Part shown: piece by piece, positions 30,641-42,960 of the stretch
How the letters are laid out: every line of letters starts with the position of its first letter
Position numbering within the stretch: the stretch's first letter is position 1
Assembly (NCBI RefSeq): GCF_045679555.1
Contig: NC_092110.1
Span: 3,177,390 to 3,241,389 of the forward strand
Direction: 5' to 3'
DNA length: 64,000 bases
Source of the DNA: Salvelinus alpinus
Taxonomy: Eukaryota; Chordata; Actinopteri; Salmoniformes; Salmonidae
The notes under the pieces: model-generated
Told to the model about the DNA's origin: nothing
Database searches by the model: none
Seen by the model: only the letters and a program-made list of their open reading frames with translations
Translations under genes and position numbers: made by a program

Positions 30641-31621
30641 AATGTATTGCCAACTGCAGCCTTCTTGGCCAGGTCTCCCTTGCAAAAGAGACCCTGTGTC
30701 TCAATGAGCTTTTCCTGATTAAATTAAGGTAAACAATAATAATAATAACTGTAGAAAAGCACACTGTACCAATGGGTTAGTGTTGGAGGTCTGCAGTCAA
30801 TCAGACTTCCTGTCCAGGAAGTTAGATACTAATTATTAGTAAAGGATTTTTGCAGCTCCCTAATCTAAAGTGAGCGCTATTTATGCTTTATAAATACTTC
30901 ATAAATGTTTTGAGTGACCAGTGTAATTTCTCACAAAAAGATGACCATTCCAACAGTACCTGGTAAAAGAATAATCACACAATACAGTATATTTAAGGAA
31001 ATAAACATACATTTGTGAATAACTAGCTCACAAAAATGTACAAAAGTAGGAGTAGTGATAAATAAATGGTGAGCAAACTGTTACCGGGAATGTATACGGA
31101 CAGCCCTTTTATAACCATTAAAGGACACATTTGACCTCATACTTACCATTGCACAAGTGAAATTGTACAGTATATTGCACTTTTATAGTTGTATCTTGGT
31201 CAAAGACTATGTTGAAAAGGAAGGCCATGCCAAAACACTTCAATGTTTTATTCTATTGAACATGCCATAACAATGAAGCCATTTCAGTTATATAGAGAGT
31301 GCCTTGGTCCTGCTGTTTTTTTTTATGACACTTACCAAAGAGCACCTTCTATCTACAAAGATCTATATTGTATCCTAGCAGCGCTTCCCTTCCTTCTTCT
31401 TTCTCCAAGTTATCAAACAGCCAAGCCAATGGTATGTATGTGCCTTGCAGTCTTCTTGTCAGGCCTCGTAGTTTTAACAAGCTTTAGTACTAGTTTTATG
31501 ATTCCCTCTGTGTAGTGCCTCCATATCTATCTAGACAGCATGGTTAGTTTATGTACTGAGACATTAAGAGCATACTCCAGTCCTGCACACTCTAAACAAG
31601 CCTGAATGTTTGTAAAATTGC
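30641..31621. other. GNG2 intron, no feature recognised
   Basis: The sequence is AT-rich. An open frame at 31243-31515 shows hydrophobic stretches but no family resemblance and no splice context. I treat it as chance. Confidence 0.5.
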
Positions 31622-31624
31622 CTG

Positions 31625-31720
31625 TGTCCCAAATGGAACCCAATTCCCTATTTAGTGCACTACTTTTGACCCGGGCCTATAAGTAGTGTGCTGTATAGGG
31701 AATAGGGTGCCATTTGGGAC
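31625..31720. repeat. Palindromic salmonid repeat, copy 3
   Basis: TCCCAAATGGAACCCAATTC, then TTAGTGCACTACTTTTGACC, mirrored by AAGTAGTGTGCTGTATAGGG, then GTGCCATTTGGGAC. Confidence 0.9.
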
Positions 31721-31854
31721 TCAGACATTATTGTTAACAGTCTAGCGGAGTGAGTCAGACAGTGTTATTGTTGGCTGGCTGATTGATGCCAGAGGAAACT
31801 ATGTTTATTCCTCCTCAACCGGAGCAACATAACATAGCACTACATTCTCACTAG

Positions 31855-31930
31855 TGTACATATTTTGCCATGAGGCCGAGAGAAAATGTTGCAGTTTTAC
31901 AGCTAATTTCCTGTACTTCTACACATTGTT
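31855..31930. repeat. Single unit of the 63-bp repeat found in tandem at 45.8 kb
   Basis: ATTTTGCCATGAGGCCGAGA, then GAAAATGTTGCAGTTTTACA and GCTAATTTCCTG match the unit of 45781-46030 closely. Confidence 0.75.
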
Positions 31931-32304
31931 GGTTTATGACCTGTTCATATGCTATCTGGGAGGGGGGGTGACTTCCAGGGGGCCAACCAACAGCCAAAAT
32001 GCCTTTAGGCCCCCCAGCCTTGCGGGGGCTGCGGGGGTGTGTGGTACGCCAGTGGTTATGTGCATTCGATGGCAACATTGGCCATGACAGATTTAAACTA
32101 CTGAAACAGAGGCTTGCAGGTCATTTTGATGGTAAGAAACTACACATCTGTCTAATGGAAACTAGCTATCAGCAACATGCAGGGCTGGATACATTTGGAT
32201 AAAGGTATATGATCCTTATAGAGGAAAGGGGAAAACAACACCGTATTACCAGGCTGTATCATCAAACTTCCATAAGAGAGCACTGATCCAACACATAGAC
32301 TACG

Positions 32305-32397
32305 TCTAAAATGACCCTATTCCCTATATAGTGCACTACTTTCGACCAGAGCCATATGGGCCCTGGTCAAATGTAGTGCACTATGTAGGGAACAGGT
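32305..32397. repeat. Palindromic salmonid repeat, copy 4
   Basis: CCTATTCCCTATATAGTGCA is mirrored by TGTAGTGCACTATGTAGGGA. The outer arms have decayed. Confidence 0.85.
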
Positions 32398-32507
32398 GAA
32401 ATTCTCACTCAAAACTCTGAGCCCTGATAATTGTGCAATGTGCATCATCCCCAACACTGCTCCCTGATAGAAGGCACATGGCCCCTGTAGAACCCTGTAC
32501 CAGGGCT

Positions 32508-32655
32508 GCGTCCCAAATGGCACTCTAATCCCTACTTAGTGCACTACTTTTGACCAGGGCCCATAGCACCAGGGCCCATAGCACCAGCGCCCATAGCAGC
32601 CTATTCCCCATAGGACGCTGGTCAAAAAGTAGTGCACTATGTAGGGAACAGGGTA
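32508..32655. repeat. Palindromic salmonid repeat, copy 5, with expanded loop
   Basis: The arms are as in the other copies (TGCGTCCCAAATGGCAC and AGTAGTGCACTATGTAGGGA). The loop has three tandem units of about 15 bp containing GGGCCCATAGCACCA. Confidence 0.85.
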
Positions 32656-33300
32656 AGCATTAACATAAACTATTTTACCATTCATGTGAAGTCCATCAGT
32701 CAGTGCCATCCAGAGACAAAGGAACGCATCTACACACTACACCACACTAATGAATTTAAAAATACTTTAGTCAATCTATTAGTATAGAATCTATAATAAA
32801 GATTATAATCAAAATGTGCACCTACTCACAGCTATCTGCATCTCTACCCTCCTTGGTCACTCTCACGCTTTCTCTAGCACCTGATCTATAATTAGTCCTC
32901 TGTCTCTCTGTCCCTCCACCCTTACAATCCTATTCGCAAGGCAGGCCCCAGACCAGTTGATAATAATAACCTAAAATAACCACAGTATCTCCATGCCCTG
33001 GAGGCAGGGCCCTGCCTGCTGTCTCCTCGGATCCCAGGGAAGGCATCATTTCCTGGGTCACTGCCCTCTCCCCTCCACCCTAAACCTTGGAGCCCCGGGT
33101 TCTACCTCCTCCTCCCCTTCAGGCAGGCAGAGCAGAGTCAGGCTGGGCAGAGCAGTGCCTGCTGAGGCCAGGGGAGGGCACAGATGTCTGGGGTAATCTA
33201 ATGGTGGTGGGGGGTGGTCGTCTGACTTTGATGGAGACACTATAGGACAGGATCTATTTATGCACTAATGTTCAGCTGGAGCGTCATAGAGACTAAAATG
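32656..33300. other. GNG2 intron with a GC-rich unique-looking block
   Basis: Positions 32985-33215 are much richer in G+C than the flanks, with no repeat signature. This is a possible regulatory block, but no gene. Confidence 0.45.
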
Positions 33301-33409
33301 GCGTCTCAAATGGAACCCTATTCCCTATGTAGCGCAGTACTTTTGAACAGTGCCCATAGGGTTTTGGCCATGCACCACTATATAGGGAATAGGGTGTCAT
33401 TGGAACACA
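33301..33409. repeat. Palindromic salmonid repeat, copy 6
   Basis: CTCAAATGGAACCCTATTCC is mirrored by CTATATAGGGAATAGGGTGT. Confidence 0.85.
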
Positions 33410-34136
33410 CCCATATCAGCATCATCACAACCCTGTCCCATGAGTGTACACGACCGGGGAGAAATCAGAAATGTGATGTCTGGGACTAATACTGGACAGC
33501 ACAAGCACTACAGACTGTATACGGCACTCGTGGAGGTAGTAGAATTTATCATGTTGTTGTTATTATTGTTCTTGGTGAGCAAGACCACTCTGATTATTCC
33601 ACATACTTCTCACTTATAGTAATTATTCTGAAGCAACCACGCTATTTATCTTGTTACTGTTTGTGCATGTCGTCATCGTGGTTGAGTCATGCTCCCAGGC
33701 AGAGTAGTAGGATCTGGACTGAGAAGGATGTACAAGGGGCATCATGACTAGTGATCCAGTTCCCTCCTCTGCTCCCGTGTGTCCCAGCCTCCTCTCTTCC
33801 CCTCCCATCCCTTCTAATGTCCCAGGCCTTCTGCTTCCTCCAACACAGACTGGTGTTTAGGGATGATTCAAAAAGCGCCCAGCACGTGTCAACCTGCTTC
33901 ATCCCTCCTACAGCACTATCTTATCAATCGTTCACTCATTTGCCTCTCTCTTCATCTCTTTCCGTTTCCTCTGTAGGATCTAGTCCTGGGGTGTTTAAAC
34001 ACCCTGTAAGTCAGAGACATAATCATAATCAGTGGAGGGCCTCGTCACACACACACACACACACACAGTTCCTCACCTCTGCCCCATGCTGCGAAGCCCA
34101 GGGTGTGAAATCAGGCAGGAGAGCTTCATTGAAACA
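33410..34136. other. GNG2 intron, no feature recognised
   Basis: A pyrimidine-rich block lies at 33755-33840 and a short CA run at 34049-34068. An open frame at 33751-34224 shows no family resemblance. Confidence 0.5.
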
Positions 34137-34500
34137 CAGATTTAAAGAGCGACTGCTTTTTAAAAAAGCAACTAATCCCTTTGAAAACGGCATATGTGGC
34201 ATCGATATAATTCAGAAACAGTAATTCTAGTGTCAACATTTTTCTTAAAACTGCATTGTTGGTTAAGGGCTTGTAAGTAAGCGTTTCACTGTAAGGTCTA
34301 CACCTGTTGTATTCGGCGCTTGTGACAAATACAGTTTGATTTGATTATTGACTACAAAGTGTAAATAGGATCATTTTGGTCATAAAGTCAGTGTCGTCTA
34401 AAACGAAGTTTGGAACAGCTGTGCGTCTCGAAGGTTGGGCTTTGATTTGACGATGTCCATTTGCCCACTAACATGGGGTGAACAGCTGCGGTGATTGCTC
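34137..34500. repeat. Dispersed repeat split by a LINE 3'-end fragment
   Basis: AAAGAGCGACTGCTTTTTAA ... GGCATATGTGGCATCG and ACTACAAAGTGTAAATAGGA, then TTTTGGTCATAAAGTCAGTG, parallel 47848-48030, where the same blocks are contiguous. Between them, 34262-34347 is a sense L2-like 3' end (GTAAGCGTTTCACTGTAAGG ... TTTGATTTGATT). Confidence 0.65.
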
Positions 34501-35108
34501 TCTATCCAATAGCGTAGTGAGACAGACCTGCCTTGCAGCTCCGACTTTGTTTATATAAGACAACACGTCGCACATTTTTTAACTTGAGAAATACTGCACC
34601 AAAGACCTTTCTAGATGAAAAATTGCACAACAAACATATCCTCAGCAAAAACTTCCAAATTAATTACAGATTTTTTTGGCTTATTCTGGCTCATTCTGGA
34701 GATTTTGACTTCTGGGAAGTTAAATAGGCTTCCACATCTACAGTGTCTCATGGGGGACAAACATCATTAACCAAACGCAGAATCGGTTAGGAAACATACC
34801 TCCAAGACTGAAATGTCATTTTTCTAACAAGCAACAGAAAAACACACGTGCCAATCGGCATGTTCAGTAGCTCTTCAATAAGTAATTTTATTAGAAGAGA
34901 CTGGGAGACATGAGAGGAAAGAAGAGAGTAATTGAGAGAGTAAAGACAAAATAGACAGTGATAGAAATGGATGGTGGATGACAGCATCTTCCAGCCCATT
35001 TGTTATGAGTGGAGTTTAACCACACTGGAAGGAAGTGACATGGACACATGTTGCAACATTCGGGGAAATACAGACCACATAAGCCTGGTTCTAACATGTG
35101 TCCTTTGT
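34500..35108. other. GNG2 intron, nothing recognised
   Basis: The sequence is AT-rich and unassigned. No transposon ends or convincing coding frame. Confidence 0.5.
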
Positions 35109-35350
35109 CCTGATCTTCTGATTGTGCCCACATTTTTAGACAGGTGTAAACGATTAAAAGACACATTGTGATCTGATTCTGATCAGATCTTTTCTGACCA
35201 CATCCGGAAGGTATTCAGGCCCGCATTGTGTCTGGATATCTTACAAGTGGTCACAATGCAGACACAGTGGACGAATATGAGACACACTTTAATACCATGT
35301 GTAAACATTTTTGAAAATGTGGGCACAATCAGAATGTGGACAAGATCAGG
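35109..35350. repeat. Foldback repeat
   Basis: CCTGATCTTCTGATTGTGCC, then CACATTTT, at 35109 pairs with AAAATGTGGGCACAATCAGA at 35314 and GATCAGG ending 35350, with an 8-base insert in the right arm. Confidence 0.65.
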
Positions 35351-35799
35351 GAAAAAGGATGCATGTTAATGGAAGGTACAAACAAGGTGTAGTTGCTTTA
35401 ACATTGTGTGAGGAGATGATTTGCGGTGGTGGGATTCCCTTCCGCTGCAGATCTGTTCTTGTAGAGTAATTGGCCCATTTAACAGAGGCAGCAGAAAACC
35501 AACTCACAGATGCATGAAGAAGAATGGATCCACTGGGGGGAGGGAGGGAGAGGAGAGAGAGAGAGAGAGAGAGCCCTTCAGTACTGTATATGGTGCAAGA
35601 GAGCTGTGACATTCTGACGCACGGTGACCAGACAAGAGAGGCTACACAGGCCTCCTTATAATTTAACTGCAATACAGCAGGCCTCCGATGGAAGGAAGAA
35701 GCATGCAGTCAGTGTCTGTACTTTACTATCTCTGTACTTTCTCTATGCTGTGCTGTTCTGAATGGCTGTACTCTGCTCTCTCTCTCACTCTCTCTACAG

Positions 35800-35879
35800 A
35801 GTAGGGCTGAACCAGAGTTCTGACAGAACTGCAGGCCAGGAGGACACCAGGACAGTGTGCGGCGGAGTGAGCAGACAAG
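35800..35879 (+). other. gng2: Proposed GNG2 non-coding exon 2 (80 bp)
   Basis: A long pyrimidine tract ending CTCTCTCTACAG precedes 35800, and GACAAG|GTAAGACG follows at 35880. Both splice sites are strong and the segment has no ATG. It lies between the proposed first exon and the coding exons of GNG2. No other gene is nearby on this strand. Confidence 0.5.
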
Positions 35880-36170
35880 GTAAGACGGAGAACACAGAAA
35901 AGAGCGGGCTGTATAGCGGGCTGCACATTGAGAAATGGGCGATCCGGGGATATTAGAACGTTCCCGTGAAGAATGAATGTGTCTGTGAGTCTTGTAATGT
36001 TACAGTGCGAAACTGAGGGAGATCCCATCTTACACATACTGTACTGAACTAACACTTTGTACTGTGCTTATATTTATTGTGTTCTCAACTTTGAACGTTT
36101 TAGAAAGTTGTGCCAATGATACGTACTTGACAGCTGTTCACAAAGTGGTCAGCGAAGAGAGATAAGGACT

Positions 36171-36304
36171 GCGTCGCAAATGGCACCCTATTCCCTATAT
36201 TGTGTACTACTTTTGACCAGAGCCCTTAAGGCAGTAGTGCTGCCCTATCGGGAGCATTATAGGGAATAGGGTGCCATTTGCCATATGGTGCCATTTGGGG
36301 CACA
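36171..36304. repeat. Palindromic salmonid repeat, copy 7
   Basis: GCGTCGCAAATGGCACCCTA is mirrored by TATAGGGAATAGGGTGCCAT. The right end is duplicated (TGGTGCCATTTGGGGC). Confidence 0.85.
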
Positions 36305-36804
36305 CCCAAGGTGTAGGAGGGTTTAGTCAAAAATAGTGCACTATACACAATTTGGGACGCACTAAAGGTCTTTGTCCATTTAGAATGTCCCATGTTATCA
36401 CTGTATAATAGAATGTCATCGTTATCAGCATGTTGACACCATGTGTAACATTTCAGAGTGGTATTTTGGGCAGCAGATAGGACAGGGTTCAAGAGTGTTA
36501 ACAGTCTAGACACCGATAGCCAAGACTCCATCCATTCATCCTCCATCTAGTCCTATGAAAAGATTAGGTTCAGGGACATATGTATCAAGCTTCTCAGAGT
36601 AGGAATGCTGATTTAGGATCAGTTTGGCCTTTTAGATCACAATGAATACGATTACATGAACAGGGGGTTCCTGATCCTAGTTTAATATTTCTACTCTAAG
36701 ACTCTTGATACATACGGCACAAGATCCTGAGTCCTCTGGTACAAATTATTACTTCAGAATCTGGCAGTTTTCTATTCAAACAATTCAATACTAAGTCAGC
36801 TATA
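36305..36804. other. GNG2 intron, nothing recognised
   Basis: Apart from a possible fragment of the palindromic family near 36330-36360 (AATAGTGCACTATACA) I see no feature. Confidence 0.5.
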
Positions 36805-38373
36805 CAGCGCATTCGGAAAATATTCAGCCCTTTGACTTTTTCAAAACTTTGTTACGCTACAGCCTTTTTCTAAAATTGATTAAATCATTTTTTCCCTCAT
36901 TAATCTACACACAATACCCCATAATGACAAAGCAAAAATAGGTTTTTAGAAAATGTTGCAGATTTATAATAAATACAAATCTGAAATACATCCCCTTTAC
37001 ATAAGTATTCAGACCCTCTACTCAGTACTTTGTTGAAGCACCTTTGGAAGCGATTACAGCCTCGAGTCTTCCTGGGTATGACGCTACAATCTTGGCACAC
37101 CTGTACTTGGGGAGTTTCTCCTATTCTTCTCTGCAGATCCTCTCAAGCTCTGTCAGCTTCGCTGCACAGCTATTTTCAAATCTCTCCAGAGATGTTCGAT
37201 TGGGTTCAAGTTGCTGGACCACTCAAGGACATTCAGAGACTCATCCCGAAGCCACTCCAACGTTGTCTTGGCTGTGTGCTTAGGGTCATTGTCCTGTTGG
37301 AAAGTAAACCTTTGCCCCAGTCCGATGTCCTGAGTGCTCAGCAACAGGTTTTCATCAAAGATCTCTCTTTGCGCCGTTCATCTTTCCCTCGATCCTGACT
37401 AGTCTCTCAATCCTTGCCACTGAAAAACATCCGCACAGCATAATGCTGCCAACACCATGCTTCACCGTAGGGATGGTACCAGGTTTCCTCCAGACGTGAC
37501 GCTTGGCATTCAGGCCAAATAGTTCAATCTTGGTTTCATCAGACCAGAGAATCTTGTTTCTCATGGTCTCAGAGTCTTTAGGTGCCTTTTGGCAAACTCC
37601 AAGCAGGCTGTCATGTGCCTTTTACTGAGGAGTGGCTTCTGTCTGGCCACTTTAACATAAAGGACTGATTGGTGGAGTGATGCAGAGATGATTGTCCTTC
37701 TGGAAGATTATCCTATCTCCACAGAGGAACTCTGGAGCTCTGTCAGAGTGACCATTAGGTTCTTGGTCACCTCCCTGACCAAGGCCCTTCTCCCACGATT
37801 GCTCAGTTTGGCTGGGCGGCCAGCTCTAGGAAGGGTCTTGGTGGTTCCAAACTTGATGGAATGATGGAGGCCACTGTGTTCTTGGGGACCTTCAATACTG
37901 CAGATTTTTTTTTGTACCCTTCCCCAGAGCTGTGCCTCAACACAATCCTGTCTCGGAGCTCTACAGATAATTCCTTTGACCTCATGGCTTGGTTTTTCCT
38001 CTGACATGCAATGTCAACTGTGGGACCTTATATAGACAGGTGTGTGTTTTTCCAAATCATGTCCAATCAATTGAATTTACCACAGGTGGACTCCAATCAA
38101 GTTGTAGAAACATCTCAAGTATGATCAATGCACCTGAGCTCAATTTCGATTATCATAGCAGAGGGTCTGAATACTCATGTAAATAAGGTATTTCTGTTTT
38201 TATATTTCATAAATCTGCCCAAATTTCTAAAAACGTGTTTTCACTTTGTCAATATGGGTTATTGTGTGTAGATTGATGAAGATTTTTTTAAATTTAATAC
38301 ATTTTTGAATAAGGCTGTAACGTAACAAAATGTGTGAAAAGTCAAGGGGTCTGAATACTTTTCGAATGCACGG
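36805..38373 (-). mobile_element. Tc1-like element, decayed, minus strand
   Basis: Inverted ends CAGCGCATTCGGAAAATATT and the complement ending 38373, flanked by TA (36803-36804 and 38374-38375), give 1569 bp. Minus-strand transposase pieces read EVKGIICRAPRQDCVEAQLW (N-terminus, 38007), then a middle piece [20 protein letters not shown] (37564) and FTFQQDNDPKHTAKTTLEWL with LNPIEHLWRDLKIAVQ (37344-37153). All three catalytic residues are recognisable, but several frameshifts separate the parts. Confidence 0.92.
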
Positions 38374-38638
38374 TACACTAAACTATAGTGTAGTGTTCAG
38401 CCATTCCTAATTGAATTGTTTCCATAAGACCTACATTCCCTGATACACTGCAGAAACCTTCAACAAGTGACTCGGGTATCTATCAACTGGTATCTGGTAT
38501 CGGGTATCTATCAACTGGTATGATATCATGGCCTGTTTTGACATGTCCCATGAGCATTGAACATTATGATATTGTGGTCGCATTATAGCATTATTCGAGA
38601 GTTGTTCAGAGTTTTGTCAATGAAGCCCTTGTCATGTA

Positions 38639-40244
<1,606 letters not shown>

Positions 40245-40310
40245 TAGTTTCTGCCCTATTTCAATGAGTGGGGTAACTTAAATTACATTCTCAAGTTCAT
40301 TTGGAAGACT

Positions 40311-40690
40311 AAGGCCGGGATTCGATCCAAGGCGAGTTGTAGGGAACCGCATTGGTCTGTCTTAAATGCACCTTTTAAAGGCATTATTCCCGATGTTCAC
40401 GAAGATCACATTCATAGTAAACGTTACAAATGTTGGCTGAGGCGTAAATTACCTTTAAAAGTCAAGAGCGAAGCGCTTCTCTAAAACAAACCTTGGAGTG
40501 CTTTATTTAATCTGTATTGCTGAAGCGCTACGCGATAGTAGCATTTGTCGGCTCAATTGGTAATTTCCAATTGAGCCGACAAATGCAGAGTTTACCATGA
40601 CTGCAGTCCCCACTAACATTTGCCATTCAATTTCCATCATGCTGTAACTCAGAACTTTCGCAATACGTGTTGAATAGAGCCCTTAATCAG
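40311..40690. repeat. Dispersed repeat with a perfect 20-bp hairpin
   Basis: The block starts AAGGCCGGGATTCGATCC. The hairpin arms 40541-40560 and 40567-40586 pair without mismatch over 20 bases around a 6-base loop. It has no coding frame. Confidence 0.6.
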
Positions 40691-41776
40691 TAACCTGCTG
40701 TTGGTCCAACATATGACGTGGCCCCTGGGGACCTCACCCTCACAGTGCTGGTCTTCCTGACACCCATCAGGGGCCAACATGGAGAAGGGCAGGCATATGG
40801 CCTCCACAGAGGGGACCCAGATGAGAACAGATTATTATTATATAGTGTTCCAGCCAGGTTTACAGATTATAACACCCTGCTCACAAATATGAATACATAC
40901 AAAGGACCTTACTCTGTGTTACCTCTCTGAAATAATTAGCATTGTAGTATTCACTAATTGTAGCATTTTAGTATAGTGTAATCCCAGTGGGTATTAGAAA
41001 AAACGTTGCAGCCCCGCCCGTCTGTGGGGAAAACAACCTGTGGATACCTACAGTAGGTCACAGTAAAAGCTTAACCTTTTTCAAATGCAATTTTCGTCTT
41101 GTCTGCTTGTTTTCGTCAATTACAAAACTACATTTAAGAAAAGTACAACATGTTCAAAGATTACTTTTCAACATTGCATGCTCCCGAGCATTCTCACTAT
41201 TTAATATTGTAGGGCTGCCCTCATGCCCCTTTTCATGAAAGTGCTAGCAGCCATGTGAGCGAGTGCTAGCTAGCTACTGTACCAACCGGAACATTAAGCT
41301 AGCCAAGACCAGCACATTAAGCTTGCCAAGACCAGCAACACAAACAACGGACTGTACTAAACAAGTTAAATGTCTTACCTGTTATTAAATGTTTTTCACA
41401 CACGTAGCTACTTGGACACCGGTTCCCCACATTTCCCACGCCGAGTAGCCTGAAGCCACTGGCCTCTTCTTCCAGGCTCTATTTCCTTATGTGGGAGCAT
41501 TGCGAACCGTAGGTCGGGATTTTGGACCTGGTTACATGTACATTGAACAACACAGAAGCTTTCCGGCATGTTTGTTGAAGAAGTTGGCTCTTTTACAATG
41601 GGGGTCAATGGGAAAGAATGTGTTTCCCCCAATTTATGGGCGTGGTCAAGGGGAATTCCTTCTTATGACGTGAACACGAGTCGGAGTATTAAATAATATC
41701 CAATTCTAGTATTCAATTAATATATTCAGTGTTCTAGTTTCAGTATTCTACTATTCACTATTCAATACTGCATTAA
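40691..41776. other. GNG2 intron, no gene seen
   Basis: Repeated GCTAGC-type and CCAAGACCAGC short motifs lie near 41270-41335. Nothing else is recognised. Confidence 0.45.
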
Positions 41777-42722
41777 AATCAAATCAAATTCTATTTGTCA
41801 CATGCACCAAATACAACAAGTGTAGACTTTTACCGTGAAATGCTTACTTACAAGCTCTTAACGAACAATGCTGATTGCAAGAAAAAAGTAACACAATAAA
41901 ATAACAATAACGAGGCTATGTACAGGGGGTACCGGTATCGTGTCAATGTGCAGGGGTACAGGTTAGTCGAAGTAATTGAGGTAATATGTACATGTAGGTA
42001 TGGGTAAAGTGACTATGCATAGATAATTAACAGTGAGTAGGAGCAGCGTAAAAAGGGGGTCAATGCAAATAGTCCGGGTAGCCATTTGATTAACTGTTTA
42101 GCAGTCTAATGACTTGGGAGTAGAAGCTGTTAAGGAGCCTTTTAAACCTACACTTAGAGCTCCAGTACCGCTTGCCATGCGGTAGCAGAGAGAACAGTCT
42201 ATGACTTGGGTGGCTGGAGTCTTTGACAATTTTTTGGCACCACCTGGTATAGAGTTCCTGGATGGCAGGAATCTTGGCCCCAGTGATGTACTGGGCCATA
42301 TGCCCTACCCTCTGTAGCGCCTTGTGGTCGGATGGCGAGCAGTTGTTGCAGCTGTCTAACTTTTTGAGGATTTGGGGACCCATGCCAAATATTTTCAGTC
42401 TCCTGGGGGCGGAATAGGTGTTGTCGTCCCCTCTTCACAACGGGCCTGGTGTGTTTGGACCATGATAGTTTGTTAGTGATGTGGACGCCAAGAAAGCTCA
42501 CGACCCGCTCCACTACAGATGTGAATGGGGGCGTGCTCAGCCCCCCTTTTCCTGTAGTCCACGATCAGCTCTTTTGTCTTGCTCACATTGAGGGAGAGGT
42601 TGTTGTCCTGGCACCACACTGCCAGGTCTCTGACCTCCTCCCTGTAAGCTGTCTCATCGTTGTCGGTGATCAGGCCTACCAACGTCTTGTCATCAGAAAA
42701 TGTAATGATAGTCACGCAGTCA
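41777..42722 (-). mobile_element. L2-like LINE, 5'-truncated, antisense
   Basis: The + strand begins AAATCAAATTCTATTTGTCA, the complement of the usual LINE 3' end. Minus-strand coding pieces read TLVGLITDNDETAYREEVRD and NLSLNVSKTKELIVDYRKRG, then FLGVHITNKLSWSKHT and ALQRVGHMAQYITGAKIPAI. This is the same family as 27606-30313 and, more closely, 59960-61490. The FADDT box is decayed (FSDDKT). Confidence 0.85.
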
Positions 42723-42960
42723 ATCAATCAATCAAATGTATTTGTAAAGCCCTTCTTACATCAGCTGATGTCACAAAGTGCTGCACAGAAACCCAGCCTA
42801 AAACCCCAAACAGCTAGCAATGCAGGTGAAGAAGCACGGTGGCTAGGAAAAACTCCATCCCCAGTCGTGGGTGAACAGGGAGTACCGGAGGAGACTAAGC
42901 GCTCACCCCTGATGGACACCCGTGTTGAGGATCAGCATGGCAGATGTTATGTTACCCACC
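42723..42960. repeat. Dispersed salmonid repeat next to the LINE
   Basis: (CAAT)n, then CCCTTCTTACATCAGCTGAT, GCTGCACAGAAACCCAGCCT and GGCTAGGAAAAACTCC. This is a high-copy block in salmonids; class unknown to me. Confidence 0.55.

Noticed and set aside
33751..34224. 157-codon + strand frame in the GNG2 intron
   Set aside because: Biased Ser/Pro/His composition from CT- and CA-rich DNA, with no family resemblance.
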